Shown here piece after piece: positions 1-7,822 of a stretch of 64,000 bases of DNA. A program made the position numbers and the translations under genes. Below the pieces are notes generated by a model. The model was given only the letters and a program-made list of their open reading frames with translations, was not told the origin of the DNA and searched no databases. This stretch comes from a virus. The stretch spans positions 124,001 to 188,000 of IMG/VR virus record IMGVR_UViG_3300009408_000001; one strand, given 5' to 3'. Position 1 is the first letter of the stretch, and each line of letters opens with the position of its first letter.

Positions 1-2
1 CC

Positions 3-470
3 TCCCTCTTGGATTTACAGCAGTTGGTCCGAGTCCCAGTGAGGCGACATTCCGGTGTGGCCAACTGGAACGTGGACATCACAAGAGCAGATACTACAGC
101 GCACGTGATGCGTATTCACCATGACGATACTGATCTCGAATTTGAAATCGTTAATGGTTCGGTAACGGTGACTTCAGGCGGAGGCATTAGTGAAATAAAG
201 ATTCAAGATGACCGGGTTGCATATTCCCTATGTCCAGTTGGTAACGACCGGTTATTAATCACATGTACGGATAATACAGTTTGGGAAACCTCTGTCGAGG
301 GTGAAGTGATGTTAGCAACCCACCCATATGTTCCAGGCTACACGGTAACTGCGGTGTGTACCTTGGACCCTACGGAAGAAGACCCAGCGTGTTTCCGGGT
401 TGACGCCATTCGTGTGGTAGACGGTGTGTTGGTACGGGGGTTCAACCTGGGTTATCTATTCTTTAGTTAA
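3..470 (+). CDS. 3' part of an unknown gene, cut by the window edge
   Basis: The frame is open from the first bases, so the true start lies outside the window; at least 155 residues are visible. The sequence is rich in alternating hydrophobic and polar residues with many Gly, Val and Thr, which suggests a beta-rich fold. No motif is recognised. It ends at TAA just before a strong intrinsic terminator (489-519), so it is the last gene of its transcript. Position among early-promoter genes suggests an accessory or early protein, but that is inference. A TTG at 9 could serve as a start but has no ribosome site upstream. Confidence 0.6.
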   Translation, partial: SLLDLQQLVRVPVRRHSGVANWNVDITRADTTAHVMRIHHDDTDLEFEIVNGSVTVTSGGGISEIKIQDDRVAYSLCPVGNDRLLITCTDNTVWETSVEGEVMLATHPYVPGYTVTAVCTLDPTEEDPACFRVDAIRVVDGVLVRGFNLGYLFFS

Positions 471-488
471 CCGACGACGACATAAATA

Positions 489-519
489 AGAGGCCCTTAA
501 CGGGGCCTCTTTCTTTTTT
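489..519 (+). terminator. intrinsic terminator, GAGGCCC type
   Basis: AGAGGCCC-TTAAC-GGGGCCTCT stem followed by TTCTTTTTT. Near-identical terminators recur at 1951, 36788, 37386, 37861, 60911 and 61567, so this is the standard early-unit terminator of the genome. Confidence 0.9.
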
Positions 520-543
520 ACCGTTTCAGACATTATTAAGAAC

Positions 544-576
544 CACATTACCTTACTGATAACACCTCCGTGTTAT
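544..576 (+). promoter_or_regulatory. early promoter CACATTAC plus 5'-terminal hairpin
   Basis: CACATTAC (544-551) resembles the TATATTAC early-promoter element known for phiKZ. Seven nucleotides later a perfect stem ATAACAC/GTGTTAT (559-565/570-576) with loop CTCC begins, where the transcript start is expected. The SD TTAGGAG follows. The module recurs at 3439, 37439, 60331, 60971 and 61626. Confidence 0.75.
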
Positions 577-598
577 TTAATCCATTAGGAGATTTACC

Positions 599-1246
599 AT
601 GGCTACATTGCTAAAAGTATTCCACATTATCGACCCGTCTGACTCATCGCCAGTTGTCCAACAATTATCTTTCGCGGTGGCAGATACTGACTACACGGTA
701 GGCGCAGAAGTAATAGGCCACTTGGTGTTAACTTCTTCCATTGCCCAAGTTCGTCCATGGGAAGCACTGGAATGCAGGGTGGTACTTACCACCCCAGATC
801 TAGTCAAGCTCACACTAACCCGAAAGGAGAACCCGGAAGACGTACATGCTCTCCTCTTTTCGATCGTGCTGGACGCCCTAGAATCAGAACCATCACATAG
901 TCCTGATCTACGTCGGTACGCAGAGAACCCACAGATGCCTCATCCGGTGTTCCCGTCAATTCCGCCTAGTCCGCACGGTAACCAACCACAACCATTCCAG
1001 AGTTACTGCCATCCCCAACCCCATGTTCATCCTTCTGACTCAGTCTATTCAGCAAAGGGTGCTTTAGATTCCGCAATGGGTGATTTAGATTCCGCAATGG
1101 GTGATTTAGATTCCTCAATGGTTGCTTTAGATAAGTTTATAAATGGACCGAAACAGGGTCCTGCCCCTTCAGGTAAAACCCCCGCCAAACCTACAGAGGA
1201 AGTGAGAGAAACTGACCCGGCTTCTAAGAAACCCACCACGCATTAA
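599..1246 (+). CDS. early hypothetical protein with 7-residue repeats
   Basis: 215 residues; ATG at 599 follows SD TTAGGAG by a normal spacing. Residues about 1-100 look globular. Residues 110-150 are Pro/His/Gln-rich and probably disordered. They are followed by three imperfect heptads of the form LDSAMGD (encoded by the 21-bp repeats at 1061-1123), which would make a short helix or coiled coil, then a Pro/Lys-rich tail. Directly downstream of an early promoter/hairpin module, so expression soon after infection is likely. No family is recognised and no function is proposed. Confidence 0.8.
   Translation: MATLLKVFHIIDPSDSSPVVQQLSFAVADTDYTVGAEVIGHLVLTSSIAQVRPWEALECRVVLTTPDLVKLTLTRKENPEDVHALLFSIVLDALESEPSHSPDLRRYAENPQMPHPVFPSIPPSPHGNQPQPFQSYCHPQPHVHPSDSVYSAKGALDSAMGDLDSAMGDLDSSMVALDKFINGPKQGPAPSGKTPAKPTEEVRETDPASKKPTTH
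1061..1123 (+). repeat. three 21-bp tandem repeats inside a CDS
   Basis: Units at 1061, 1082 and 1103 share the core TTTAGATTCCKCAATGG, with a partial fourth at 1124. They keep frame and add seven residues each, so copy number could change without breaking the gene. Confidence 0.85.
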
Positions 1247-1253
1247 TAAACAA

Positions 1254-1275
1254 CACGGGTGCTAACCCACCCGTG
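1254..1275 (+). promoter_or_regulatory. intercistronic hairpin before a GTG-start gene
   Basis: CACGGGT (1254-1260) and ACCCGTG (1269-1275) form a perfect 7-bp stem with an 8-nt loop, immediately upstream of SD GGAG and the GTG start at 1290. No U-run follows, so it is more likely a processing, stability or translational element than a terminator. Confidence 0.55.
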
Positions 1276-1289
1276 TACTTGGAGAACAC

Positions 1290-1775
1290 GTGAATACCTT
1301 ACAAATGCTGCAAGTCGACACCATTCTTTTTTCTACTCTTCTCGCCAACGCCCTACCTGTTGGGCACAAAGATAGGCAAGAAGCATTCTTAACCGCCCGT
1401 GCAGTAGAGAGGTCTCTAAAGGGTTCATCTCCACCGGAGTTGATTGATGTACGTGTCCAAAACATCTCCACCCGCAGTAAACTGGACTCCACATTGGATA
1501 ACCTAGACACATTGCAATCGACCTTACCTAGGGTAGATAGGTTACGCGAATTAGTAACTCGGTTAAAGGGAGCTACTGTTACCCTGTCCCTAAAGGAAGA
1601 AACCGTAGTAAAACATGCGGTTGCCCTCATTGGGTCACATTCCATGGTACCTCGTACTTTGTTACAGCGAGGTTTGGTTAAGACCGAGGAAGCGTGGCGT
1701 CGGGTTTCCGAGAAGCAACGAGAGAAAGATACAGAAGTAACCCACCGTAACCACCTACCTACCTGGGCAAAGTAA
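1290..1775 (+). CDS. hypothetical early protein, GTG start
   Basis: 161 residues. GTG at 1290 is chosen because GGAG lies at the proper spacing (GGAGAACACGTG) and no upstream start in frame has a better site. Mostly helical composition with many charged residues; the last 25 residues are strongly basic and acidic mixed (EKQREKD). It shares its transcript with the gene at 599, separated by the hairpin at 1254-1275. An antisense frame spans the same region but shows no ribosome site. No recognised domain. Confidence 0.75.
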   Translation: MNTLQMLQVDTILFSTLLANALPVGHKDRQEAFLTARAVERSLKGSSPPELIDVRVQNISTRSKLDSTLDNLDTLQSTLPRVDRLRELVTRLKGATVTLSLKEETVVKHAVALIGSHSMVPRTLLQRGLVKTEEAWRRVSEKQREKDTEVTHRNHLPTWAK

Positions 1776-1950
1776 CCCATTGTATGTATAAGCTATTCTC
1801 CTGAGTAGTCCATTTGTGGTGGATGGAAACAGGCCTCAGGCGAGCACATGTATATGTGACATTCACACCCTTCCGTGTATCGGAAACGTTGTGCGACATG
1901 TACCGCTGTGTCCATATGTCTGAGAACCTGTTGGTAAATGGTGGTACTTG
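1776..1950 (+). ncRNA. candidate structured noncoding RNA
   Basis: 175 bp without a credible gene, packed with inverted repeats: CCTGAG/CTCAGG (1800-1805/1835-1840) enclosing TCCAT/ATGGA (1809-1813/1823-1827); CACAT/ATGTG (1845-1849/1854-1858); TTCCG/CGGAA (1871-1875/1881-1885); GACAT/ATGTC (1895-1899/1916-1920). A strong terminator follows at 1951. This may be a long structured 3' UTR or an independent small RNA; no family is recognised. Confidence 0.4.
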
Positions 1951-1981
1951 AGAGGCCCTTCACGGGGCCTCTTTCTTTTTT
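1951..1981 (+). terminator. intrinsic terminator, GAGGCCC type
   Basis: AGAGGCCC-TTCAC-GGGGCCTCT stem then TTTCTTTTTTT. It ends the plus-strand unit just before the convergent minus-strand gene that ends at 1987. Confidence 0.9.
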
Positions 1982-1986
1982 TGCCG

Positions 1987-2715
1987 TTAACGCGGTACAA
2001 ACATACCGGTGTACGTCTGGGCTTGTTTCTTATCTGCAAACACGTTTATTTTTTTCCATCGTTTCATCTCCGTCTCTTCGTACAGTTCAAATGAGTCAGC
2101 GTACTCGTCTACAATACTTCGTATGTGTTCACTCATGTTACCGTGGCTGAAGGCACTGAACCCGGTTGACAACGATAACTCCTTATGAACATAACCCTTC
2201 GCTGCCAACACACACAGTTTACCAAACTGCATCTGACTGGATACTGGTAGGTTGTGTAAGTTGGCATCGTGTGATAAGATGTAGCGTAATGCCACATGGG
2301 GGGATAACATTGTTTGAGGGGTAGCAATGGTGTTCGGCCCTACCAGGTAAACCTTTTCCGTACCCGGATGATTTGCATTCCCCATGGTACCTTCTGGGTG
2401 GATCGGTCCACGGTTAATAATAGCCAGTGGCTGTAAGATACTCCTCCCGTTTAACAGATCACTGGGTATAACCCACTGTGTCCCAGTTGGGTAGGTCTGG
2501 CGCGGGATGTTGGTTAAGTCCATTACCAATCGTTCACCAGTTACCATGAGTACATCTTTGAGTACAATGCCTCGTATGATCTCACTTACGATGCGGTCAT
2601 CGAGAGAGGCGATTTCGTATTGTCCTACGTTACGCCCGAATAAAGTCCGTTGAAGGATCTCTGTGTTTATCTCCCGGTAGATCCGGTCCAGACCATACTG
2701 AATGTGCGCCGACAT
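1987..2715 (-). CDS. hypothetical protein
   Basis: 242 residues; ATG at 2715 preceded on the minus strand by AAGGAGACAAATT, a strong ribosome site. It stands alone on the minus strand between plus-strand early units and converges on the terminator at 1951. The N-terminal half (to about residue 120) has mixed alpha/beta character; the middle contains a PNTIATPQTMLSPHVALRYIL stretch and the C-terminus is basic and aromatic (KRWKKINVF). Isolated minus genes in this genome include possible structural genes, but I do not recognise a family. Confidence 0.75.
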   Translation of the reverse strand: MSAHIQYGLDRIYREINTEILQRTLFGRNVGQYEIASLDDRIVSEIIRGIVLKDVLMVTGERLVMDLTNIPRQTYPTGTQWVIPSDLLNGRSILQPLAIINRGPIHPEGTMGNANHPGTEKVYLVGPNTIATPQTMLSPHVALRYILSHDANLHNLPVSSQMQFGKLCVLAAKGYVHKELSLSTGFSAFSHGNMSEHIRSIVDEYADSFELYEETEMKRWKKINVFADKKQAQTYTGMFVPR

Positions 2716-2753
2716 AATTTGTCTCCTTATAAGTACATACGATCCACTACAAG

Positions 2754-2799
2754 CACATTACCTTTTAGACCGGGGTTAAATAAAGTAGAGCCATCCACC
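2754..2799 (+). promoter_or_regulatory. early promoter-like CACATTAC with possible 5' stem
   Basis: CACATTAC at 2754-2761 matches the motif of the other early units. Exactly seven nucleotides later, ACCGG (2769-2773) could pair, with one bulged G, with CCGGGT around 2797-2802 just before the ribosome site. The pairing is weaker than in the other modules. Confidence 0.45.
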
Positions 2800-2816
2800 G
2801 GGTAAAAGGGATAAAT

Positions 2817-3434
2817 ATGTCTAACCAAACAATGCCGATCACGTATGTAGAAACATACGTACCCACCATAGGGTGGAAACAACTGGAACATTCGCTTAAT
2901 CTGGAACAAACCAGAAGCCTTTCATATTGGCTAACGGGTTATGGTAAGTGTAGCTACATGTACGGTGACCCAGACGGTAACGATCTAGTTGCATTACAGT
3001 TAGATAGGGGGCTCCCTTCTGGAAACCCATATTCGATAGACAGGTATGGTGTCTGTGTATTATCGCCTCCTGCCGGAAAGGAACACCTGGGTGACTATGG
3101 GTTCGGTTGGTTAACCTCAACGGAAGTAATCGAAGCACATGTTACACTACCCATGTATACTGGGAGAGGCATTATTTCCATAGCGGACTACAACGACATG
3201 CAAGAAGGAGACGCGCCCCCAGGCATCCCCGATATTTACCTAGCCGGGGACATGGTCGTGGTGTCTACCCCGGGTACAATAACCGAGTTAACGACGCACG
3301 TTAACGTCGAATGGAAAATCGACGTAAGTGCAGAGTTCAAACCCTTCGTAGACAGCCTAAAGAAACTGCATTACGAGGTGGGAGAAGTCCGACTTATCTT
3401 CGGATACGTGAAAACCAGGTCCAACCATTATTAA
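2817..3434 (+). CDS. hypothetical early protein
   Basis: 205 residues from ATG 2817 (upstream AAAAGGGATAAAT gives a modest SD). Aromatic-rich sequence with several Gly turns and a hydrophobic but not membrane-spanning profile. The segment around residues 125-165 includes an acidic loop (DYNDMQEGDAPPG). The gene runs up to the PhuZ-like gene; the promoter of the latter begins immediately after its stop. No family is recognised. Confidence 0.75.
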   Translation: MSNQTMPITYVETYVPTIGWKQLEHSLNLEQTRSLSYWLTGYGKCSYMYGDPDGNDLVALQLDRGLPSGNPYSIDRYGVCVLSPPAGKEHLGDYGFGWLTSTEVIEAHVTLPMYTGRGIISIADYNDMQEGDAPPGIPDIYLAGDMVVVSTPGTITELTTHVNVEWKIDVSAEFKPFVDSLKKLHYEVGEVRLIFGYVKTRSNHY

Positions 3435-3438
3435 GAAC

Positions 3439-3471
3439 TACATTACCAACATGATAACACGTCCGTGTTAT
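3439..3471 (+). promoter_or_regulatory. early promoter plus 5' hairpin for the tubulin-like gene
   Basis: TACATTAC (3439-3446), seven nucleotides, then ATAACAC-GTCC-GTGTTAT (3454-3471). The SD TTTGGAG follows and the ATG is at 3498. Same module as at 544 and 61626. Confidence 0.75.
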
Positions 3472-3497
3472 TCTTTCCATTTGGAGCTACATCTAAC

Positions 3498-4535
3498 ATG
3501 AGCAAAAACACCACAGAAAAACGAACCGTTGTAACCGTATATGGTTGTGGCGGTACTGGCGTGAACCATATCTTGCATTCCACTGGCACCCCGTTGGCTG
3601 AGCAGGAAAGTGGGCTTTACCCCATGATGAAATATGTCGGGATTGATTCGTCGGCATCTAACTGTCGCAACTACATGGATGCAGCAGACGCCGCTGGTAT
3701 TCCAATTCACCTGTTAGCAGGTGAGATGGGGTTCGGTATGAATCGCCCTCAGGCTGTAAAGAAGTGCAGTCCCCACATCATTCCAATCTTACGGGATTAC
3801 CCACCTACCGATTTCAACATCCTGATTGGGTCTGCTGGTGGAGGAACAGGTTCAGTATTAGTCCCACTGATTGCTAACCAGTTACTGGAACGGAATATTC
3901 CATTCATCATCATGTTGGTTGGTTCCCGGTGTACATCAAGGGAAGCACAGAACACACTAGATACCCTCACCGGTATCCGCAATGCAGCTCGGAAACACCA
4001 GACACCCATCGAGTTGTGCTATTTCGAAAATGGCAAGAACGACGAGAAGGGCCAAGACTGGGTTGGTACCATCCCAGAGGTAGACCGTCGGATGGATGCT
4101 ACCTTCCGAAGTAATCTTCTGTTACTCGCCGGTACCTGCGAGCGCTTGGATAACACAGATGTCCGGAACTTCCTGGACTACACATCCGTGGTTTCTTCTG
4201 ACATCGCCCCTCAGTTGGTTCGGTTGATTCCGTTCGTGATGGACGGTGAAAATGCACCTTGGAGCGAGTATGCCCGTAAGACGATTACCTCGGTAAACCT
4301 GATGCGTTCTCCCGGTGACGATGAAGCACCTGTGGATGCATTATATGGGACCGTGGGTTTGTACGGGGAAGACACGCATCCTTCCTCAATTCCGAACTAC
4401 GCCTTCATCACTACGACGGAAGGTGTCTCTACTATCTTCTCCGAACTGAAAGCAAAGGTGGAGATGTTCAAGGAGATCGAAGAAGAACTCACCACCACTG
4501 ACGTAGACGAAGACTGGGGTGAATCACTCATCTAA
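3498..4535 (+). CDS. phuZ: tubulin/FtsZ-like GTPase, PhuZ-like
   Basis: 345 residues. Seen: an N-terminal nucleotide-binding segment VVTVYGCGGTGVNHI (residues 11-25) reminiscent of the FtsZ GxGGxGxN loop, and GSAGGGTGS at 111-119, the tubulin signature loop. The C-terminus is acidic (EEELTTTDVDEDWGESLI), as in polymerising tubulins. Known: phiKZ-like phages encode PhuZ, which forms dynamic filaments that centre the phage nucleus and carry capsids. Start: ATG 3498 follows SD TTTGGAG; the upstream GTG at 3465 lies inside the leader hairpin and is rejected. Slightly longer than the roughly 315-residue PhuZ I recall from 201phi2-1. Tubulin-superfamily call is firm; the PhuZ name rests on context. 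Confidence 0.75.
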   Translation: MSKNTTEKRTVVTVYGCGGTGVNHILHSTGTPLAEQESGLYPMMKYVGIDSSASNCRNYMDAADAAGIPIHLLAGEMGFGMNRPQAVKKCSPHIIPILRDYPPTDFNILIGSAGGGTGSVLVPLIANQLLERNIPFIIMLVGSRCTSREAQNTLDTLTGIRNAARKHQTPIELCYFENGKNDEKGQDWVGTIPEVDRRMDATFRSNLLLLAGTCERLDNTDVRNFLDYTSVVSSDIAPQLVRLIPFVMDGENAPWSEYARKTITSVNLMRSPGDDEAPVDALYGTVGLYGEDTHPSSIPNYAFITTTEGVSTIFSELKAKVEMFKEIEEELTTTDVDEDWGESLI

Positions 4536-4541
4536 CTAACC

Positions 4542-4569
4542 AACTGACATGGGGAAACCTGTGTCAGTT
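4542..4569 (+). promoter_or_regulatory. hairpin after the PhuZ-like gene, sequestering an ATG
   Basis: AACTGACA (4542-4549) pairs perfectly with TGTCAGTT (4562-4569), 8 bp with a 12-nt loop. The in-frame ATG at 4549 lies at the stem edge and has no SD, which favours the TTG at 4585 as the start of the next gene. Confidence 0.6.
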
Positions 4570-4584
4570 CATGGAGGGAGTCAT

Positions 4585-5613
4585 TTGGACACTACCCCTA
4601 GGAACCTTATTTATTTTAGGGTACCACAGGAATTTACAGACCGCTTGATTCAAGTGTGTACATGGGCCATGCAGTCCAGGGACTTTCACATGTTTAACCC
4701 GTTGGATCAATACGGCAACGACATGACTACGTATGCATCTGGGTTCTGTAATCAAATCCTTGCAAACTCGCTAGGTGGGCGTAACTCCTTTGATGGTCTC
4801 GATCCCAACATGACATGGGATATTGACTTGGCAATGCAGGATGATGTAGATGTACTTTTAACGGCTATTCCGTATTCCTTGCGGACGAGTTGTAACCAGG
4901 TAGACAGGGTTCGATTTATGGAGAGCAGCAGTGAGTTAGAAGTCGTGTACTGTGGTAAGAACATTCCAGTTGGTACACGGGTCATGATACGGGTAGACCG
5001 GGTGTCAGAACAATTGGCCTCTTCTGTTCGATACCTTAAAGAAACAGGAGCGTTTCCAAAGGTACTTGATGTGAATTCCTTTGCAAGAACCTATGTGTTG
5101 TCCCTTTTAGCAGACATGGTTGCCGCTGGGTTACACGGGGAGTTAGGAATTGGGTCCATTTCACGCACCCGAGAGTTTGTTAACTTAAGGTTGTCCATGG
5201 TTGCAGTTGGGTACGGGGAAGACACTCGCGTTGACTATCTCGCTAGCATGGCGGATGTCGGGTGGTCGGGAACACACTCCTCAGCCCCATGTGGACACTC
5301 CCAGGGTATTTACATACATTACAAGGAGTACGACAAAGTCTTGGAGCAGTTAGAGTCAGGGATAGCGGAGTCCGTTCGGGTAGACACACACCTTAAAACT
5401 AACTTCCCATGTGTGGTTGCATTCGTGGAGTATATTCGTAACTTATTCACAGACAACCACTTTGACTTCTGGACCTCAGAGGCACTCGGTGAAAATGTAC
5501 TTCTTACCTACAGTGGGGATTATCGAATTGTCGAATGGGAATTAAATAGGGACCGGGATAGGTATACATGTGGAACATACACCACTGAAGAACTTAACGG
5601 AGGCAACCGATGA
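4585..5613 (+). CDS. hypothetical protein, likely TTG start
   Basis: 342 residues from TTG 4585, chosen because GGAGGGAG lies four nucleotides upstream (GGAGGGAGTCATTTG). The ATG at 4549 would add 12 residues but sits in a hairpin without an SD. The protein is globular, with many Asp and aromatic residues and a Cys/His-containing segment near residue 230-240 (SSAPCGHSQG). It follows the PhuZ-like gene and overlaps the next gene by ATGA, starting a chain of translationally coupled genes up to 7819. No family recognised. Confidence 0.7.
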   Translation: MDTTPRNLIYFRVPQEFTDRLIQVCTWAMQSRDFHMFNPLDQYGNDMTTYASGFCNQILANSLGGRNSFDGLDPNMTWDIDLAMQDDVDVLLTAIPYSLRTSCNQVDRVRFMESSSELEVVYCGKNIPVGTRVMIRVDRVSEQLASSVRYLKETGAFPKVLDVNSFARTYVLSLLADMVAAGLHGELGIGSISRTREFVNLRLSMVAVGYGEDTRVDYLASMADVGWSGTHSSAPCGHSQGIYIHYKEYDKVLEQLESGIAESVRVDTHLKTNFPCVVAFVEYIRNLFTDNHFDFWTSEALGENVLLTYSGDYRIVEWELNRDRDRYTCGTYTTEELNGGNR

Positions 5614-6119
5614 TTAATCCGGAACACAGACCGAGAACAGGGGTATTCTCTTCTGTACCAGTGGACAGGGTCATAACGGATAACATCCGTAGGCTCGGCC
5701 GGGAAAGGAAACCAGACCTAATCGTACCAAGGATCGTGTCTAGGGCGCTCAACGATAGGTTTGGTACAGGTGGGTATTACAGTGGAATAACCCCCCTGGA
5801 GGAACTTAGGGACCAGTTCGACCTGACGGAGTGTCAGGCCGGGTACCTTTTTTCTTTTGTTGAAAATTGGACAGACGGAGTTAGGGAGAAAATGGAAGAG
5901 CTGGCCAGTCTATCTGGAGTAGGACCCGGGTATGAATTTAAGATCGCGGTCAAGCGGTTTGCCCGGTTTTATATAACTATATTACCACTTAGAGTAGAAG
6001 TCACTCTTCCCGATGGTTACCCAGACCAAACTGATTCTGGATGGGAACCCCGACAGCGTTTAGTAGAAAGAGAGTATGACGGAAACTGGTACCCGGAAAA
6101 CGCCAGGTACCACACATAG
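5610..6119 (+). CDS. hypothetical protein
   Basis: 169 residues; ATG 5610 overlaps the previous stop by four bases (ATGA), and GGAGGCAACC lies upstream. Mixed helix/strand composition with many Arg and Pro. Second gene of the coupled chain 4585-7819. No domain recognised; the tight coupling suggests joint function with its neighbours. Confidence 0.7.
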   Translation: MINPEHRPRTGVFSSVPVDRVITDNIRRLGRERKPDLIVPRIVSRALNDRFGTGGYYSGITPLEELRDQFDLTECQAGYLFSFVENWTDGVREKMEELASLSGVGPGYEFKIAVKRFARFYITILPLRVEVTLPDGYPDQTDSGWEPRQRLVEREYDGNWYPENARYHT

Positions 6120-6129
6120 GAGAGTACAA

Positions 6130-6564
6130 ATGGCAGACTTAACCCACGTGCTTTCAGTAAACAGACTGAGACGACAGATCCACCATATGTTGGAAGTAGT
6201 GGACCCCCATAAAAGTAAGACAATGAATGCAGACACTATGATCGAAGAAGCGGTGAACGATGTTCTCTATCCGGACATGCCTGAACAATGGACAGGTGTA
6301 CATAACCTGTCAAAGGTGATCTCTGACTTTGATATGTCTTCGGTTCAAGCTCAGGCTTTCTCGGACACCGTGACAAAAACAACCGAGTCAATCATGGAGA
6401 TAACCTGCCCCGCATCGGAAAGGACCGAAAGGTTACCCATGCATATTGAATGGAGGGACAGTGATACACTACTACTTCACATCGTGGATGTTGATGATAT
6501 TGATTACGACGATGACATGGAGCACTATCCGGAGGATGGCCCAGATTGGCTTAATTATGACTAA
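6130..6564 (+). CDS. hypothetical protein with acidic C-terminus
   Basis: 144 residues from ATG 6130, chosen for the GGAGAGTACAA ribosome site; an upstream in-frame ATG at 6076 lies within the preceding gene. The last 30 residues are extremely acidic (VDVDDIDYDDDMEHY), like DNA-mimic or interaction tails, but no function follows from this alone. It overlaps the next gene by eight bases. Confidence 0.65.
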   Translation: MADLTHVLSVNRLRRQIHHMLEVVDPHKSKTMNADTMIEEAVNDVLYPDMPEQWTGVHNLSKVISDFDMSSVQAQAFSDTVTKTTESIMEITCPASERTERLPMHIEWRDSDTLLLHIVDVDDIDYDDDMEHYPEDGPDWLNYD

Positions 6565-6940
6565 CGTAACTACGGTTATCATGAACCAACCCGGCCTATC
6601 CCATGCATGGGATAATGTGACCCAGGAGATTATTCCATCCATCGAGTACGTTTACCTAGGGTTACTAACCGGTGATGTAGACCGGAACATTTCCGAGGTT
6701 ATGGATTATGTGAACACAGGAATGCTGTATGACGAAGAGTACGTGGAATACTCGAAGGATATCCTGTTTCCTGTATTCAGGAAGATAGTACATGGTTACA
6801 GTGAGATGGTGGTCTCACCCTGGGACGATATATATCTGGCTGCGTTCGGATCAGTAGAGGTTTTATCCTGTAACACGATAGCTATACATTGTAATCCTAC
6901 CGAAGAGGAAGTGTCTAACTTAATGAGGATGGCTACATGA
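6557..6940 (+). CDS. hypothetical protein, paralogue of the next gene
   Basis: 127 residues from ATG 6557. The N-terminus VIMNQPGLSHAWD resembles VMINHPGISAALD of the gene at 6937, so the two look like a tandem duplicated pair that has diverged strongly. Acidic overall. The upstream longer frame to 6446 overlaps the previous gene and has no ribosome site. It overlaps the next gene by ATGA. Function unknown. Confidence 0.6.
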   Translation: MTNVTTVIMNQPGLSHAWDNVTQEIIPSIEYVYLGLLTGDVDRNISEVMDYVNTGMLYDEEYVEYSKDILFPVFRKIVHGYSEMVVSPWDDIYLAAFGSVEVLSCNTIAIHCNPTEEEVSNLMRMAT

Positions 6941-7413
6941 CGTCAACAGAACTTATTCCAAAACCACTGGTGGTAATGATAAATCACCCTGGAATTTCCG
7001 CAGCACTGGATGAACTCGCTTCCGACCACGTAGACGTTAATTTAGGTACCAGGGGTTTGTATGGGATCGACCCGTATCTGGTGCTTACGTTTATGTATGG
7101 TCGGGCTATCTTATCACCGGACTTCGGTAACAACCAACAGGAACTTGTGGAGAACCTATATGGCCAGACCGAAGTTTTCCTCTATCCTGTCGAAGGACCT
7201 ACTACTGGGCTCCAATGGCCTCATGGTAGTAGTGGCGGAAGTGTTAAATGGAAGGAACGCTTGGTACGGTTTTCGACTCGAACCGCACCAAGACTTAATC
7301 AGGTTGTAGAACCTATCGCACGTGTATTGCCGAATGGGTACACGGTATCGGAAGTATACCCACACCACGGAGACTGTTTAATGGTCTGCCTGGAGGACAA
7401 CAATGGCTATTAA
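6937..7413 (+). CDS. hypothetical protein, paralogue of the preceding gene
   Basis: 158 residues; ATG 6937 overlaps the previous stop (ATGA). Shares the N-terminal xVMINxPGISxAxD pattern with the gene at 6557. The middle has a Gly/Ser-rich turn (PHGSSGGSVKW). Part of the coupled chain after the PhuZ-like gene. Function unknown. Confidence 0.65.
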   Translation: MTSTELIPKPLVVMINHPGISAALDELASDHVDVNLGTRGLYGIDPYLVLTFMYGRAILSPDFGNNQQELVENLYGQTEVFLYPVEGPTTGLQWPHGSSGGSVKWKERLVRFSTRTAPRLNQVVEPIARVLPNGYTVSEVYPHHGDCLMVCLEDNNGY

Positions 7414-7819
7414 AGACCTATCCCCTGGTGACAGGGTCAATTTCACCATGTACGCCAGCATCGCTGGAACAAACCGAATAAGCGGTGTCGTAAACTCCGT
7501 ATCAAACTACACGGGTCTTCCAATTGGTAACACGGTCAATACTGACCATGTTAACCTATACAGAGAAGTACCAATTGAGAACAAGGGTAGTATGGGAGCG
7601 GGTCCAGAGGGGTACCTGTACCTAGTGGTAACACAAGACACTGGTGAAATACTTGCATGTGGGTTCCCCTGGATAATTGAAAGCACGCTTGTATCTAACA
7701 TCTCAAGGAAGCTGGTTATTGAAATAGCCGACTTTCAAGACGGGGACGACATCTTCGTTCGTAACATTCTGGAAGTAAAGGGGTATAAGGTTTCCTCTTC
7801 GGAAATTGTACAGTCGTAG
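7403..7819 (+). CDS. hypothetical protein, possible beta-barrel
   Basis: 138 residues; ATG 7403 follows SD GGAGGACAACA and overlaps the end of the previous gene by 11 bases. The start AIKDLSPGDRVNFTMYASIAG and many Val/Gly/Thr strands suggest a small beta-barrel, but no family is named. Last gene before the terminator at 7823. Confidence 0.65.
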   Translation: MAIKDLSPGDRVNFTMYASIAGTNRISGVVNSVSNYTGLPIGNTVNTDHVNLYREVPIENKGSMGAGPEGYLYLVVTQDTGEILACGFPWIIESTLVSNISRKLVIEIADFQDGDDIFVRNILEVKGYKVSSSEIVQS

Positions 7820-7822
7820 GAT

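Noticed and set aside
1262-1780. 172-codon minus-strand frame opposite the gene at 1290
   Set aside because: No ribosome site, Cys/Arg/Ser-rich composition, and the plus-strand frame fits the promoter, hairpin and SD layout.
1800-1840. Hammerhead-like core in the structured gap
   Set aside because: CTGAGTAG and GGAAAC are present, but the CUGANGA and GAAA positions do not line up with the stems, so the catalytic core is not satisfied.
3465-3497. GTG 3465 as start of the tubulin-like gene
   Set aside because: It is inside the leader hairpin and precedes the SD; the GTPase fold begins after ATG 3498.
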